Source: Sphingobacteriales bacterium
GTDB lineage: Bacteria; Bacteroidota; Bacteroidia; Chitinophagales; Chitinophagaceae
DNA length: 64,000 nt
Direction: 5' to 3'
Assembly (NCBI GenBank): GCA_004144175.1
Contig: SEFT01000010.1
Location: forward strand, 106,231 to 170,230
Below the pieces are notes generated by a model. That model did not search any database, was not told the origin of the DNA, and worked only from the letters and a program-made list of their open reading frames with translations. Positions 44,908-53,812 of the stretch are shown piece by piece; within the stretch, counting starts at the first letter, position 1, and each line of letters begins with the position of its first letter. Made by a program: the position numbers and the translations under genes.

Positions 44908-46233
44908 ATGAGATCAATATTCGCTCTGCTACTGATTATTGCTTGTAGTGCTGCTCACGCGCAAATGAATGAATTGCGCAAAGCCTGGATGGGTGCTAAT
45001 GGCACCTTTAGCAACAGGGGTATGGCTATAGATACCGTGATGCAGGGAGGCACATTTCATGCTATGGGCATGAAAAAGGGAGATACGATAATTGTACTGA
45101 ACAACGCTACCATAAAAGGTGCAGACGACTGGTATGATAAGGCCCTTAGCTTCTACACCGGCGATAAAATAAACCTGGTATATAAAAGAGGCAAGAAGAT
45201 AGCACCTAAGACCGGTACAGCCGTCATGCGACCCTATGAAACATCTGACATTGCAGATGTGCAATATGGCTGGGTAGATATGAGCGACTGTACACTACGC
45301 ACCATCGTACGCAAGCCTAAGGGTGCAGCTAATGCACCCGCTATACTGCTGATACCCGGCTACAACTGCGGCTCGATAGAGAACTACAACCAGGGCAGCT
45401 ACGGCAAGCTGATAAACACCTGGCTGCGTGGTGGCTTCGCGGTCATTACAATAGAGAAATCAGGACTGGGGGATAGCTATGGCTGCGTGCCATGTATTGA
45501 GGCCGATCTTGCAATGGATATACGCGTATTTGAAGCCGGCTATAAGCATATGGAATCGCTGTCGTTTGTTGACAAAAATAATCTCTTCATATGGGGGCAT
45601 TCTATGGGCGGTGTTATTGCTCCGCTGATAGCCGAAAAGCATAAACCGCGTGGTGTGATCGCATATGCTACGGTCTTCAGGCCATGGAGTGAGTTCTTAC
45701 TGGAGATGCACAGGGTACAACTGCCACTGGATGGTAAGACCTATGCAGAGACCGAAGACTATGTAAGGGGCGTACAGAAAATATACTATGAGTTCTTTAG
45801 GTTGAAAAAGTCACCGGAGGAGTTGCATCAAAATCCGGAGTATGCCGCTATGGTGGAAAAGGATATGGAGTACAAGCCGGGCAAAACCGATATGTGGGGT
45901 AGGCATTGGCGCTTCTGGCAGCAGATCGATTCGCTGGACCTGGCACGTAGCTGGGCCGCGGTAGATGCCAGGGTGTTGTCTGTATTCGGCGGTGCCGACT
46001 TTGTAGCCTGCTCCGAGCTGGAGCATGAGTTGATCGTGCATACGGTAAATAGTACGCACCCGGGCAATGCTATGCATATGCATATACCCGACCTCGACCA
46101 CCTGCTCACGCGCAACCCCGACTGGCCCAGCGCGCACAAACACTTTATGGATGCCAAATACAAAGCAGCCAACTTCCACCAGGAGTATGCTGATAAACTG
46201 GTGAGCTGGATGAAGTCTGTAATGGCGCAGTAA
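44908..46233 (+). CDS. Exported alpha/beta hydrolase with PDZ-like domain
   Basis: Signal peptide MRSIFALLLIIACSAAHAQ. A PDZ-like segment (GMAIDTVMQGGTFHAMGMKK, GDTIIVLNNATIKGADDWYD) covers residues ~35-105. An S33-type alpha/beta-hydrolase follows with oxyanion loop LLIPGYNCGSIENY, nucleophile elbow IWGHSMGGV and a late HIPDLDHLL histidine. Length 441. The substrate is unknown; peptidase or esterase activity is possible. A divergent 128-base gap separates it from the T9SS protein gene at 44779. Confidence 0.82.
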   Translation: MRSIFALLLIIACSAAHAQMNELRKAWMGANGTFSNRGMAIDTVMQGGTFHAMGMKKGDTIIVLNNATIKGADDWYDKALSFYTGDKINLVYKRGKKIAPKTGTAVMRPYETSDIADVQYGWVDMSDCTLRTIVRKPKGAANAPAILLIPGYNCGSIENYNQGSYGKLINTWLRGGFAVITIEKSGLGDSYGCVPCIEADLAMDIRVFEAGYKHMESLSFVDKNNLFIWGHSMGGVIAPLIAEKHKPRGVIAYATVFRPWSEFLLEMHRVQLPLDGKTYAETEDYVRGVQKIYYEFFRLKKSPEELHQNPEYAAMVEKDMEYKPGKTDMWGRHWRFWQQIDSLDLARSWAAVDARVLSVFGGADFVACSELEHELIVHTVNSTHPGNAMHMHIPDLDHLLTRNPDWPSAHKHFMDAKYKAANFHQEYADKLVSWMKSVMAQ

Positions 46234-46243
46234 GCCACCTGTG

Positions 46244-46738
46244 TCAGGCGTCTTTATCAAACATCATCTTGCGCACTTCCGATGTCTTGAGGTGTAGCAT
46301 CTTTTCAAAGTCCCAGCCATGGAACCTGCGGGCATTGTAGCCGCGCATATAGGCTATGTAGAAGTCGCCCCAATACTCGGGGTAGCACACCATGGCAAAT
46401 AAGTTGCACAACAGATAGGGTGGTGAGTACCTGCCATTACCCATCGGTACAAACTGTATGCACAGCTCATCTTTTATATTGGTCTCGTAGCCGAAGACCA
46501 CATGGTACACATCATGCCATTCTACCTTGGATATCAGCGTTACATTGTGCCGGGTCAGGAACTTTGCTACATCATTACCCAGCGTGCCTTCCGGCATGGT
46601 CGCCATATCTTCCTGTGTCGTCTTCCAAGGTTTCAGGTCTTTCCTTAGCATCATATATAGGGGCTTCATGCCGTAGGCTATCTTCCACGATATCTTTTCT
46701 CTCCACAATTGCTGTTGGGTAAGTTCAATTTGTTCCAT
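46244..46738 (-). CDS. Coq4-like protein
   Basis: Predicted soluble protein of 164 residues starting at ATG 46738; the in-frame ATG at 46789 adds 17 residues without homology. It contains the metal motif of Coq4, H-D-x-x-H-x(11)-E, exactly: H75, D76, H79 and E91 in WHDVYHVVFGYE. The C-terminal helices (YWGDFYIAYMRGYNARRF) fit the family. Coq4 acts in ubiquinone synthesis, but Bacteroidota use menaquinone, so the cellular role must differ. Convergent with the hydrolase gene (10-base gap). Confidence 0.7.
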   Translation of the reverse strand: MEQIELTQQQLWREKISWKIAYGMKPLYMMLRKDLKPWKTTQEDMATMPEGTLGNDVAKFLTRHNVTLISKVEWHDVYHVVFGYETNIKDELCIQFVPMGNGRYSPPYLLCNLFAMVCYPEYWGDFYIAYMRGYNARRFHGWDFEKMLHLKTSEVRKMMFDKDA

Positions 46739-46879
46739 ATATTTGATATTGAAAAGTACTTTTGTTTTCAAAGTAAAAAACAATTTCAATGCCAGTTTTT
46801 GAATTTTAATCGTGGTGTTGTAATGAGCCTATACTTATTAACACAAGAGCAACGTTTTATTTAATTTCAACTATCCATT

Positions 46880-48727
46880 ATGAGACTACCATCATTACAG
46901 CATGTATTCAGCCGGTTGATTGCGACCTTCAGGCGGTTCTATATTCCTATGCTATTTGCTGTCATCGGCACCATAGCAGCCATTATACTCATCGAAAAAC
47001 ATAACGAGCCACCGGCTATACTGGTAAAGCTTTTATTCACTTGTATACTCGGCTTGCCATTCTCGGTGGGGTGTATGTTGTTTGCTGAGCGTAGTAGCGG
47101 CACCGTACGGATAGCCTCCATTGCTTCGGCCATTGCGTTGCCTGCGCTATATGGTGTATTCTTAGCACAGGGCGATTTCTTTGAAGATGACAAAGCCACG
47201 CTCCTATTCTTTGTCTTGCTTATCGTATCTCATCTTTTTGTGTCGGTCGCGGCATACCTGCGAGTGCAGGAGCAAGAAGGTTTTTGGCGGTTCAACGAGT
47301 TGCTGTTCCTGCGCATGGTAGTCTCGGGTATCTTCTCCGGCGTGCTTTTCGCAGGGCTGGCGCTGGCTATCGCTTCTATCGATAATCTGTTCCAGGTGCG
47401 TATAGATGAGGATATATACCCCAAGCTTTGGTGTGCGGTTGCCGGTATATTCAATACCTGTTTCTTTCTATCGGGCATCCCCGGCAACTACCGCGAAATA
47501 GATGCACAACGTGAGTACCCGAAGGGGCTGAAATTCTTTGCTCAGTATATACTACTGCCACTGGCCAGCTTGTACCTGCTGATACTATATGCGTACGGTA
47601 GTAAGATACTGATAGAATGGAGCCTGCCTCGCGGCTGGGTCAGTATGCTTATCATGGTATATGCAGTGATAGGTATATTGGCACTGTTACTCATACATCC
47701 GCTACGTCACGAAAACGGCCAAGCGTGGATAAGACTGTTTACGCGCATATTTTTTATAGCGCTGCTACCACTCATAGCACTGCTTTATATAGCCATCTTC
47801 ACCCGTACGGGGCAGTATGGTATTACCGAACCAAGATACTATCTAATAGCGCTTGGGCTTTGGCTTACGTTCATCGCCTTGTACTTCATCTTTTCAAAGC
47901 AAAAAAACATCAAGCTCATACCCGTATCGCTTATCATAGCAGGGCTGCTCACCATTTTTGGGCCATGGAGCAGCTTTAGCGTATCCAGCCGCAGCCAGGT
48001 GGCAGAGCTTGAAGCAGTCTTAAGCAAGTATGGCATTAAGAGCGTGAATGGCACTATGTCAAAACCTGCGGACACAATAACAAGTGCTGATGCTATGCAG
48101 ATACGAAGCATCGTACAGTATTTTATAGAAAAGCGTGAACTGGAAGCGCTGAACGAGGTGTATGGTCGCGATGTTGCAATGATCGGTGCAGGTATCGAGC
48201 AAAAGAATAGACAAGCTGCCCCAAAGAACAAAGATATATATTACCGCTACGAAACTGCCGAACAGACGCGTGATACATTATTGGCAATGCTGCACATGGA
48301 TAATGGAATGTACAGTACGGATATGGCCAAAGCTGTCAACGATGGGTTTACTTATCATGCACAGGAGCATAGCACATTAAATATCGCGGGTTATGATAAA
48401 CTGGTGGAGTATAGGTACAACGACTATGAGGATGCTGATGGTGAAGGAAGGATGATCGTATTGTCAGGAAAGGACAGCCTTGAGTTCACGATGCAAAACG
48501 AGATTTGCCCGGTGCTGCTCATCAAGACTAAAGGGTTGGAAGTAGCCCGCTTCGAACTGAAACCGGTTATCGATAGTTTTAAGAAGAACCAACATGCTGA
48601 ATTTAACCTTAATGCTACGGGTAAAATGGATGCGGCAATGAAGATAACCTGGTTTAGCTTGACTAGAGATAACCGCAGTGCTAAGCCGATAGAGCACTGG
48701 CAGGCATATATCATGTGGCGCAGGTAG
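46880..48727 (+). CDS. DUF4153 membrane protein
   Basis: The N-terminal ~380 residues carry ten or so hydrophobic segments (IPMLFAVIGTIAAIILI, ILGLPFSVGCMLFA, LLFFVLLIVSHLFVSVAAYL, VVSGIFSGVLFAGLALAIAS). The block FNTCFFLSGIPGNY and LKFFAQYILLPLASLYLLIL are family-typical. The C-terminal ~230 residues are soluble and probably extracytoplasmic. Length 615. Function unknown; the family is widespread in Bacteroidota. Confidence 0.85.
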   Translation: MRLPSLQHVFSRLIATFRRFYIPMLFAVIGTIAAIILIEKHNEPPAILVKLLFTCILGLPFSVGCMLFAERSSGTVRIASIASAIALPALYGVFLAQGDFFEDDKATLLFFVLLIVSHLFVSVAAYLRVQEQEGFWRFNELLFLRMVVSGIFSGVLFAGLALAIASIDNLFQVRIDEDIYPKLWCAVAGIFNTCFFLSGIPGNYREIDAQREYPKGLKFFAQYILLPLASLYLLILYAYGSKILIEWSLPRGWVSMLIMVYAVIGILALLLIHPLRHENGQAWIRLFTRIFFIALLPLIALLYIAIFTRTGQYGITEPRYYLIALGLWLTFIALYFIFSKQKNIKLIPVSLIIAGLLTIFGPWSSFSVSSRSQVAELEAVLSKYGIKSVNGTMSKPADTITSADAMQIRSIVQYFIEKRELEALNEVYGRDVAMIGAGIEQKNRQAAPKNKDIYYRYETAEQTRDTLLAMLHMDNGMYSTDMAKAVNDGFTYHAQEHSTLNIAGYDKLVEYRYNDYEDADGEGRMIVLSGKDSLEFTMQNEICPVLLIKTKGLEVARFELKPVIDSFKKNQHAEFNLNATGKMDAAMKITWFSLTRDNRSAKPIEHWQAYIMWRR

Positions 48728-48728
48728 T

Positions 48729-49193
48729 TTATTGATTCTTTACCGATTTTTTGGTTTCATGGTTGTCCTCTGCCTCCTCTATGGTATGGGTGGCCAGGAT
48801 GTCTTTTTCTTCGGCTGCCAGTTTCGATAGTTGGATGTAGAATTGTTTCAGCTTGTCCAGCTCCACTTCCGTCAGGTCTTCTATATCTATTAGCCGGTTG
48901 CTGGCACCTTTAGTGGCGGCTATAAGTTCGTTTAGCTTCAGGTGCAGTGCCATGGTATCTTTGTTTTGCGATTGCTGTATTACAAACACCATCAGAAAGG
49001 TGATGATAGTAGTGCCGGTATTGATGACCAACTGCCAGGTATCGGAGAAGCCAAACAACGGGCCTGTAATGCCCCATACGATAACAATGATAAGTGCAGT
49101 GAGGAAAGTAATGGGCTGGCCTGTCACTTTTGTAACCGCCGATGAGAAATGATCGAAGCGGCTCTTGAAGCTATCAGGATTTTTATGTTTCAT
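48729..49193 (-). CDS. Low-affinity iron permease family protein (PF04120)
   Basis: Small membrane protein with two clear helices: FLTALIIVIVWGITGPLFGF and LVINTGTTIITFLMVFVIQQ, followed by SQNKDTMALHLKLNELI. The arrangement W-x(n)-NT-x-TTI-x-TFLMVF-x-IQ-x-SQNRD is the family signature. The C-terminal tail is charged and coiled-coil-prone. Despite the name, bacterial members have no proven iron-transport role. Convergent with the DUF4153 gene (1-base gap). Confidence 0.88.
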   Translation of the reverse strand: MKHKNPDSFKSRFDHFSSAVTKVTGQPITFLTALIIVIVWGITGPLFGFSDTWQLVINTGTTIITFLMVFVIQQSQNKDTMALHLKLNELIAATKGASNRLIDIEDLTEVELDKLKQFYIQLSKLAAEEKDILATHTIEEAEDNHETKKSVKNQ

Positions 49194-49731
49194 CGTATGG
49201 TCGTTTTTTGAAGAAGGCCGAAATGAAAAACTAAGCTAAGGCTTTTGCTAAAGATCTCATCTTGTCAGAAAGTTAAAGGGGGTGTGCAAAGCGATGTTTG
49301 CCGTAGAAGCATCGTAACTTTTATCCGTTTTTAAGGTAGCTACTACTTGCCGGATGGCAGGGGTAGGAACAATACCTTTTATACACCCCTTATTTTAAAT
49401 TAGGTACTAATAGAGAAATTGAGAAAAGGGCTTAGGTATTCCAATCCAGCCCTAAATACATACTAGGAGCTAGCCAAATGGTTAGCTCTTTTTATTACTA
49501 TAAACAGGTAGCTCCATCAGATTAACGACTGGTTAACCATTTATTTATTTGCCATACGTATTTAGTCTATGAAATAGCTGAGACTCATGACAGGCTTGGG
49601 TTATAAGCCATAGTCATAGGTGTACCAGCACCAGATTATGTTCTTGTTACGACAAAGATAAGTATTATAATTTATTAGACAAATTTTTAATATCAAACTT
49701 ATCTGATACATTCGCGGCTGAATTTTTTTCA
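49194..49731. other. 538-base gap at the left edge of the accessory island
   Basis: No credible protein-coding frame. It contains one terminator-like hairpin at 49467-49494 with no gene before it on that strand, and an A+T-rich stretch (49655-49700) that may carry the transposase promoter. I could not identify inverted repeats or a target duplication that would define an IS end. Confidence 0.5.
49467..49494 (+). terminator. Orphan terminator-like hairpin
   Basis: A 9-bp stem (GAGCTAGCC, 49467-49475, with GGTTAGCTC, 49480-49488; one G-T pair) has loop AAAT and is followed by TTTTTATT. No plus-strand gene precedes it within 740 bases, so it may end an unannotated small RNA or be a relic. Confidence 0.6.
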
Positions 49732-50736
49732 TTGCTGCAACTCATCAAACGATTCAAATCAATTACTGCTGTCTCCGACTACTGTAGGTCAGAGCGACGC
49801 AGTCAATTGCTATTTGAGTCGTTGATATGGGAGGATGGAAAGCCTATTTGTCCGCATTGTGGTTGTAAGGAAATCTACATCACAAAGACTAGAAGCAAGC
49901 TTAAAAGGAATAAAAATGTAAAGAGCTACCGATGTCACAAAAAAAGGGGGTGCTACAAGTTGTTTACAACTACTACTGGGACAGCATTTGAAAACACGAA
50001 GCTTTCATTCCGTGATTGGATAATGGCGATATACCTGATGGTTGCTGCATCAAATGGTCATTCCAGTTATTCTATAGCTAGGCATGTAGGAGTCTGTCAG
50101 AAGACTGCATACTTTATGATGTGTAATATAAGATTAATGCTAGAGCAGGATTTCGACCTGGTGCTGTTAGGAATTGTTGAAGGTGATGAGGCTTTCTTCG
50201 GAGGTCTTAATAAGAACAGACATGTGCAGAAGAAATTCAAGGGTATTACAGGCAGAGCAGTGGTTGATAAGACAGCCGCATTATGCTTAACACAGAGAGG
50301 AGGTAAGAAAATGGTGATTGTAATTCCTGATACATCAGCTGAATCAATACAAGCTGTGATACGGAAGATGGTGAAACCAGGAACCATATTGATGGTTGAT
50401 GATTGGACTGGGTATGATGGATTGGAACCCGATTATACGGTTATAAAGGTGAAGGAGAAAGGTAAGAAGGGGTATTATGGTGATGCTTACAGAAATACTA
50501 ACACCGCTGAGGGTTTATGGACTTTCTTGAAGCATATGTATCGGGCAACGTATCGTAAGATTAGCAGGAGGAAGTTACAGAGTTACATCGATGAGGGAAT
50601 GTTCAGGGTTAATACGATTAAGGATAACTGGGTTCGGTTGATAGAGGCGTTAAAGAAGGCAAAGGTGTTGAAGTTGTTGTGGAAGCATCATAAGCGGAAG
50701 GATGCAAAGGTTCCTGTTCCGCATTTAAGTTGGTAG
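49732..50736 (+). CDS. IS1595-family transposase (ISXO2-like)
   Basis: The N-terminal zinc-ribbon has ICPHCGCKEIY and a later C-x(4)-C pair (CHKKRGC). The middle reads FRDWIMAIYLMVAASNGHSS and YSIARHVGVCQKTAYFMM (helix-turn-helix). The DDE-type domain has IVEGDEAFFGG, ILMVDDWTGYD and a C-terminal NTAEGLWTFLKHMYR. Length 334 is normal. The only start in frame is TTG 49732. The following gene begins only 20 bases after the stop, and no terminal inverted repeats were seen, so the element may be decayed or only the transposase remains. Confidence 0.88.
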   Translation: MLQLIKRFKSITAVSDYCRSERRSQLLFESLIWEDGKPICPHCGCKEIYITKTRSKLKRNKNVKSYRCHKKRGCYKLFTTTTGTAFENTKLSFRDWIMAIYLMVAASNGHSSYSIARHVGVCQKTAYFMMCNIRLMLEQDFDLVLLGIVEGDEAFFGGLNKNRHVQKKFKGITGRAVVDKTAALCLTQRGGKKMVIVIPDTSAESIQAVIRKMVKPGTILMVDDWTGYDGLEPDYTVIKVKEKGKKGYYGDAYRNTNTAEGLWTFLKHMYRATYRKISRRKLQSYIDEGMFRVNTIKDNWVRLIEALKKAKVLKLLWKHHKRKDAKVPVPHLSW

Positions 50737-50756
50737 AATTTTAAAAATTAAATATT

Positions 50757-51092
50757 ATGTATACAATTTGTTATGGCGTTACAAAAATCAGTGAGCATCC
50801 ATACATTATTAACCTTTCCGAAAAGAAGATGGTAGAAATAAGAGGGGAGGTTTTTATTGAAGTGAGTGAAAATCAGTTAGCCCCTGAATGTTTGGCATTA
50901 ATAAAACATGATGATGGTTTTAATATACCTAAAAAGGTAAAGGGGAAAATTAAAGAATTATCTACTCCAATGAATATACCACAGTTATTGAGAGATGACT
51001 ATGTGATTAAAGCACCTGAAAGTTTAATTAGCCTATTTAAGCAAGATGTGAAAGAGAAAAATCGGGAAGACTTATTGGATAAACTAATTTAG
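50757..51092 (+). CDS. Hypothetical protein, 111 residues
   Basis: Not recognised. The N-terminal half has alternating beta-prone segments (CYGVTKISEHPYIINLS, VEIRGEVFIEVSENQL). The C-terminal half is charged and helical (FKQDVKEKNREDLLDKL). No signal peptide or membrane segment. It starts 20 bases after the transposase stop and overlaps the opposing gene at 51089 by 4 bases. Confidence 0.55.
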   Translation: MYTICYGVTKISEHPYIINLSEKKMVEIRGEVFIEVSENQLAPECLALIKHDDGFNIPKKVKGKIKELSTPMNIPQLLRDDYVIKAPESLISLFKQDVKEKNREDLLDKLI

Positions 51093-51409
51093 CCATAAAG
51101 TATTTTATTAAGCCTATTAGCTCTGATAAGGGATATTAGCGGAAAGTATCTTGATTTTGGAACAGTCAATAATGTTTTAGTTAATTCAGGGATTGACGTG
51201 AATACTATATGTTCAACCCAAAACTCGTTTATTTTACATAGAGGCAATTCTTCCTCTATCGTTAAATTGGCATTAGCTTCAAATATACCTACATAATCAC
51301 CATTTTCTGCCAAGGTGCTATAGAGCACTTTTGCAGTGCAAGGAAAGCTATCCAGGCATATCTGGACATTAGAGAATACTCCTAGTAGAAATACTGTTTG
51401 TATGTTCAT
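51089..51409 (-). CDS. Hypothetical protein, 106 residues
   Basis: Not recognised. The N-terminus is hydrophobic (MNIQTVFLLGVFSNVQICLD), followed by short beta-prone segments. The 14-bp sequence AATATATACTGTAT lies 2 bases before its ATG on this strand and recurs in front of the minus-strand gene at 52633. Convergent overlap with 50757..51092. Confidence 0.5.
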   Translation of the reverse strand: MNIQTVFLLGVFSNVQICLDSFPCTAKVLYSTLAENGDYVGIFEANANLTIEEELPLCKINEFWVEHIVFTSIPELTKTLLTVPKSRYFPLISLIRANRLNKILYG

Positions 51410-51411
51410 GT

Positions 51412-51425
51412 ATACAGTATATATT
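51412..51425 (-). promoter_or_regulatory. Shared 14-bp element, copy 1
   Basis: On the minus strand this is AATATATACTGTAT, ending 2 bases before the ATG at 51409. An identical copy is at 52632-52645. The core TATACT resembles a generic -10 box, but its distance from the ATG differs between copies, so a protein-binding site is an equal possibility. Confidence 0.4.
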
Positions 51426-51480
51426 CAATTTAACAAACTCTATTCTATACAATTAGAATTCATAACCCATCTTAGCTAAA

Positions 51481-52335
51481 ATGCGTTACTACATAGATAC
51501 TAACATACTTTATAATCTTAAGAAGGTCCCGCAGGGAGTAATCAAGAATGCATATACTTCAAGCTTTGCCTTAATGGAGATAATCAGCGGTATCAATGAG
51601 AAGGATTACAACAGAAGGAAGGCTTGCCTGAAGGAGATTTTTACATTAAATCTTGACATAGACAACAGAATGCCATCTGGTGCAATCTATGGGGGCTTTA
51701 GCATTTTTAGAGAATTTAAGATGACTGACAGTAGAGTAAATCTGCTAAAAGAAGCTATCCGCAAATGCGTAGTATCATCATCCTTTAAAGAAATTGAAAG
51801 TGCCGCTTTGGATGTATCGGGTGTGAAGATTGAATTGTTTTCCAAATTGGACCGTGAGATAAGCGACAACTTTGTAGACCTTAGGCAAGGCGTTAATAAC
51901 ATAATGCAGGAAGGCGGGCCACAGTTCATTGAAATAAATCGTCAACAGCACAGATTGGATACATCAGCTATACTAAGAGAACTATTCAGCGTTAATAGTG
52001 GAGAGGAAAGAATGCGCTTACGATTGATAGATAATTTGGTTTCAGTCGTTATCATCAACATTAATACCAGTAAAGCGTTGGATAAGCCGAGGTTTGAAAG
52101 GGATGAAATATCTAAGTCTTACAATGGCTTGCTGGACAATTTTATCACTGGACAGATAAGGTACTTTTCATCAAAGCTTGGTGTGATTGAACTTCCTGGA
52201 AAGAACGACTCGCAAGACCTTTATCATCTGTTTTATCTACGACCAGGTGATAAAATCATAAGCGATGATAAGTTTTTCAAGAAGTATCTTCCTGAAAGTT
52301 CAATTACACTAAATGAACTTATAGAACAAATCTGA
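51481..52335 (+). CDS. PIN-domain protein with a large internal insertion
   Basis: The N-terminus MRYYIDTNILYNL has the first PIN acid (D6) with TN, and E33 (FALMEIISG) is the second. The C-terminal segment NDSQDLYHLFYLRPGDKIIS (D243/D246) followed by DDKFFKKY supplies the third and fourth (D262/D263). Between them lie about 150 residues with no PIN match, including VNNIMQEGGPQFIEINRQQH. PIN proteins are Mg-dependent ribonucleases, often toxins. No antitoxin-like gene is adjacent on the same strand; the small acidic protein at 52361 is on the other strand. The fold call is by motif. Confidence 0.65.
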   Translation: MRYYIDTNILYNLKKVPQGVIKNAYTSSFALMEIISGINEKDYNRRKACLKEIFTLNLDIDNRMPSGAIYGGFSIFREFKMTDSRVNLLKEAIRKCVVSSSFKEIESAALDVSGVKIELFSKLDREISDNFVDLRQGVNNIMQEGGPQFIEINRQQHRLDTSAILRELFSVNSGEERMRLRLIDNLVSVVIININTSKALDKPRFERDEISKSYNGLLDNFITGQIRYFSSKLGVIELPGKNDSQDLYHLFYLRPGDKIISDDKFFKKYLPESSITLNELIEQI

Positions 52336-52360
52336 TTTCAACGACAGCTAGTCAACAACT

Positions 52361-52633
52361 CTAGCTTATAGCACCTTCATCATCCCTCGTGTATTCTCCG
52401 AACTTATAGATGTACTTTTTGTTTTCACCTTCAATATTCACATTTCCCAATGCAGTAGGTTCAGGATTAATATGCTCATCTGCTTCTTCCTGAGTTTCTG
52501 CTTTCAATTCCTCTGCTGCTGGAGTATCTCTTACTTCTTCAGTTATGTCACTAGTTATCGATTCTAATGATTTATGATTATTGTACTCATTGAGGAATTT
52601 CTTAAATTTCGTAAATACGTTGTGCTTTTCCAT
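52361..52633 (-). CDS. Small acidic hypothetical protein
   Basis: Start set at ATG 52633, giving 90 residues from MEKHNVFTKFKKFL; the longer frame to 52696 would read through the shared 14-bp element. The N-terminal 20 residues are basic, followed by a strongly acidic, probably disordered middle (VRDTPAAEELKAETQEEADE) and a short beta-prone end (KKYIYKFGEYTRDD). Not recognised. Small acidic proteins can be antitoxins or DNA mimics, but nothing here proves it. Confidence 0.5.
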   Translation of the reverse strand: MEKHNVFTKFKKFLNEYNNHKSLESITSDITEEVRDTPAAEELKAETQEEADEHINPEPTALGNVNIEGENKKYIYKFGEYTRDDEGAIS

Positions 52634-52645
52634 ACAGTATATATT
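52632..52645 (-). promoter_or_regulatory. Shared 14-bp element, copy 2
   Basis: Identical to the element at 51412-51425. On this strand it overlaps the ATG of the small acidic protein by 2 bases. Confidence 0.4.
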
Positions 52646-52710
52646 AACTTCGAAAAGTCTTCTTTTTACGACTGAAAAATCACACTTAACAGCCAAATAA
52701 ATTCTATTTT

Positions 52711-53085
52711 ATGCAAGCCATGCTTTATGAATATCTCATACGTAGAGTATATAGTACAGGCAGAAACTATAACAAAGGTGCTGATGCCGATATCTACCGA
52801 GACATGGACACACATTACCGCGATTTGGAGACAAAATCAATGTACAGAACGCAGGAGGAACGCGAGTATGAATATCAGAAGCGTTTTGCAAAAGTCAGGC
52901 GACACGTAGCTGAAGCAATTAGAGATGGTATCGATAAAATCAGACATTCTATCAGTGAACAGGACCTTAAAACTTTACACGAGTTTGAAAGTTTACTAAC
53001 AAGCAGGTTTGATGATAAAGTAATGTTGGATAATATCATCAATAAGGCTACTGATGTCTTTCATGCTAATGGACTTAATGTATAA
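52711..53085 (+). CDS. Hypothetical protein, 124 residues
   Basis: Highly charged and helical: DADIYRDMDTHYRDLETKSM, then EEREYEYQKRFAKVRRHVAE. Likely a coiled-coil or helical-bundle protein of the cytoplasm. Not recognised. It is 5 bases ahead of the DUF4263 nuclease gene on the same strand, so it is probably co-transcribed and a candidate partner. Confidence 0.55.
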   Translation: MQAMLYEYLIRRVYSTGRNYNKGADADIYRDMDTHYRDLETKSMYRTQEEREYEYQKRFAKVRRHVAEAIRDGIDKIRHSISEQDLKTLHEFESLLTSRFDDKVMLDNIINKATDVFHANGLNV

Positions 53086-53090
53086 TAGCA

Positions 53091-53741
53091 ATGAAATACT
53101 ATGATGAATTAGAAAGAATTTTATCAGAAAGTAAAGGTGAAAGGGCCGCTTCAGCCTTCTTGAGCCAGCATCCAAACATAGTTAGATGGGCTGTATGCTG
53201 GACAGGAGGACATAACGCATTTGTTTTAAAAGAGTTTCCGTTTGGCTCACAATTTAAAGCTGACTTTGTAGTTGCTACGTCCTATTCAGGAGTTTGGGAA
53301 GTTCATTTAATTGAACTGGAACCACACGATGACAAGGTAATAACAAAGGACGGATTGCCATCGAATCGATTAAATAAGGCGATTACACAGATTAAAGACT
53401 GGCAGGAATATATAAAGCAGAATCCAGTATCGTTTCGGCAAGACTTAGCCAATTGGTGCACAAAGCGAGACTTGCTCGGATTTCAGGAGCTAGGCTCAGT
53501 TCCGATTAATAATACTGGAGATTATCTGAGTGCTCCAGATACACACATTCGTTTGAAATACTACATTTTCATAGGTTCAAGAGCCAATATTGATAAGGAG
53601 CAACGAAAACGAATGAATCAATTTTCAGACCACCCTTTAACTATATTCACCTACGGGCGGATTTTTGATATTGCCAGGAACATGGATAGGGTTGATATGG
53701 GTGAATCTGGGGTACGGTTGACGGAGTCAGAGGAAGGGTAA
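53091..53741 (+). CDS. DUF4263 / Shedu-type nuclease-domain protein
   Basis: PD-(D/E)xK-like fold of the Shedu anti-phage family. Asp58 is in FKADFVVATSYSG, Glu75/Glu77 in VHLIELEPHDDKV, with Lys82 and the family-typical TKDGLPSNRLNKAITQIKDW (Gln100). The second half includes RLKYYIFIGSRANIDKEQRKR. Length 216, so it is a minimal catalytic version without the long N-terminal sensor domain found in many Shedu proteins. It follows the 124-residue protein by 5 bases. The nuclease call is by motif; activity is unproven. Confidence 0.75.
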   Translation: MKYYDELERILSESKGERAASAFLSQHPNIVRWAVCWTGGHNAFVLKEFPFGSQFKADFVVATSYSGVWEVHLIELEPHDDKVITKDGLPSNRLNKAITQIKDWQEYIKQNPVSFRQDLANWCTKRDLLGFQELGSVPINNTGDYLSAPDTHIRLKYYIFIGSRANIDKEQRKRMNQFSDHPLTIFTYGRIFDIARNMDRVDMGESGVRLTESEEG

Positions 53742-53812
53742 GTTTATTATTGCTATCCATTCTTCTAATAAAAGAACTACAACAATGCAACAACACTCAA
53801 AAGAAGTACTTT

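Noticed and set aside
49600..50800. Terminal inverted repeats of the IS1595-type element
   Set aside because: No convincing repeat pair could be found by eye on either side of the transposase, so no IS boundaries are given.
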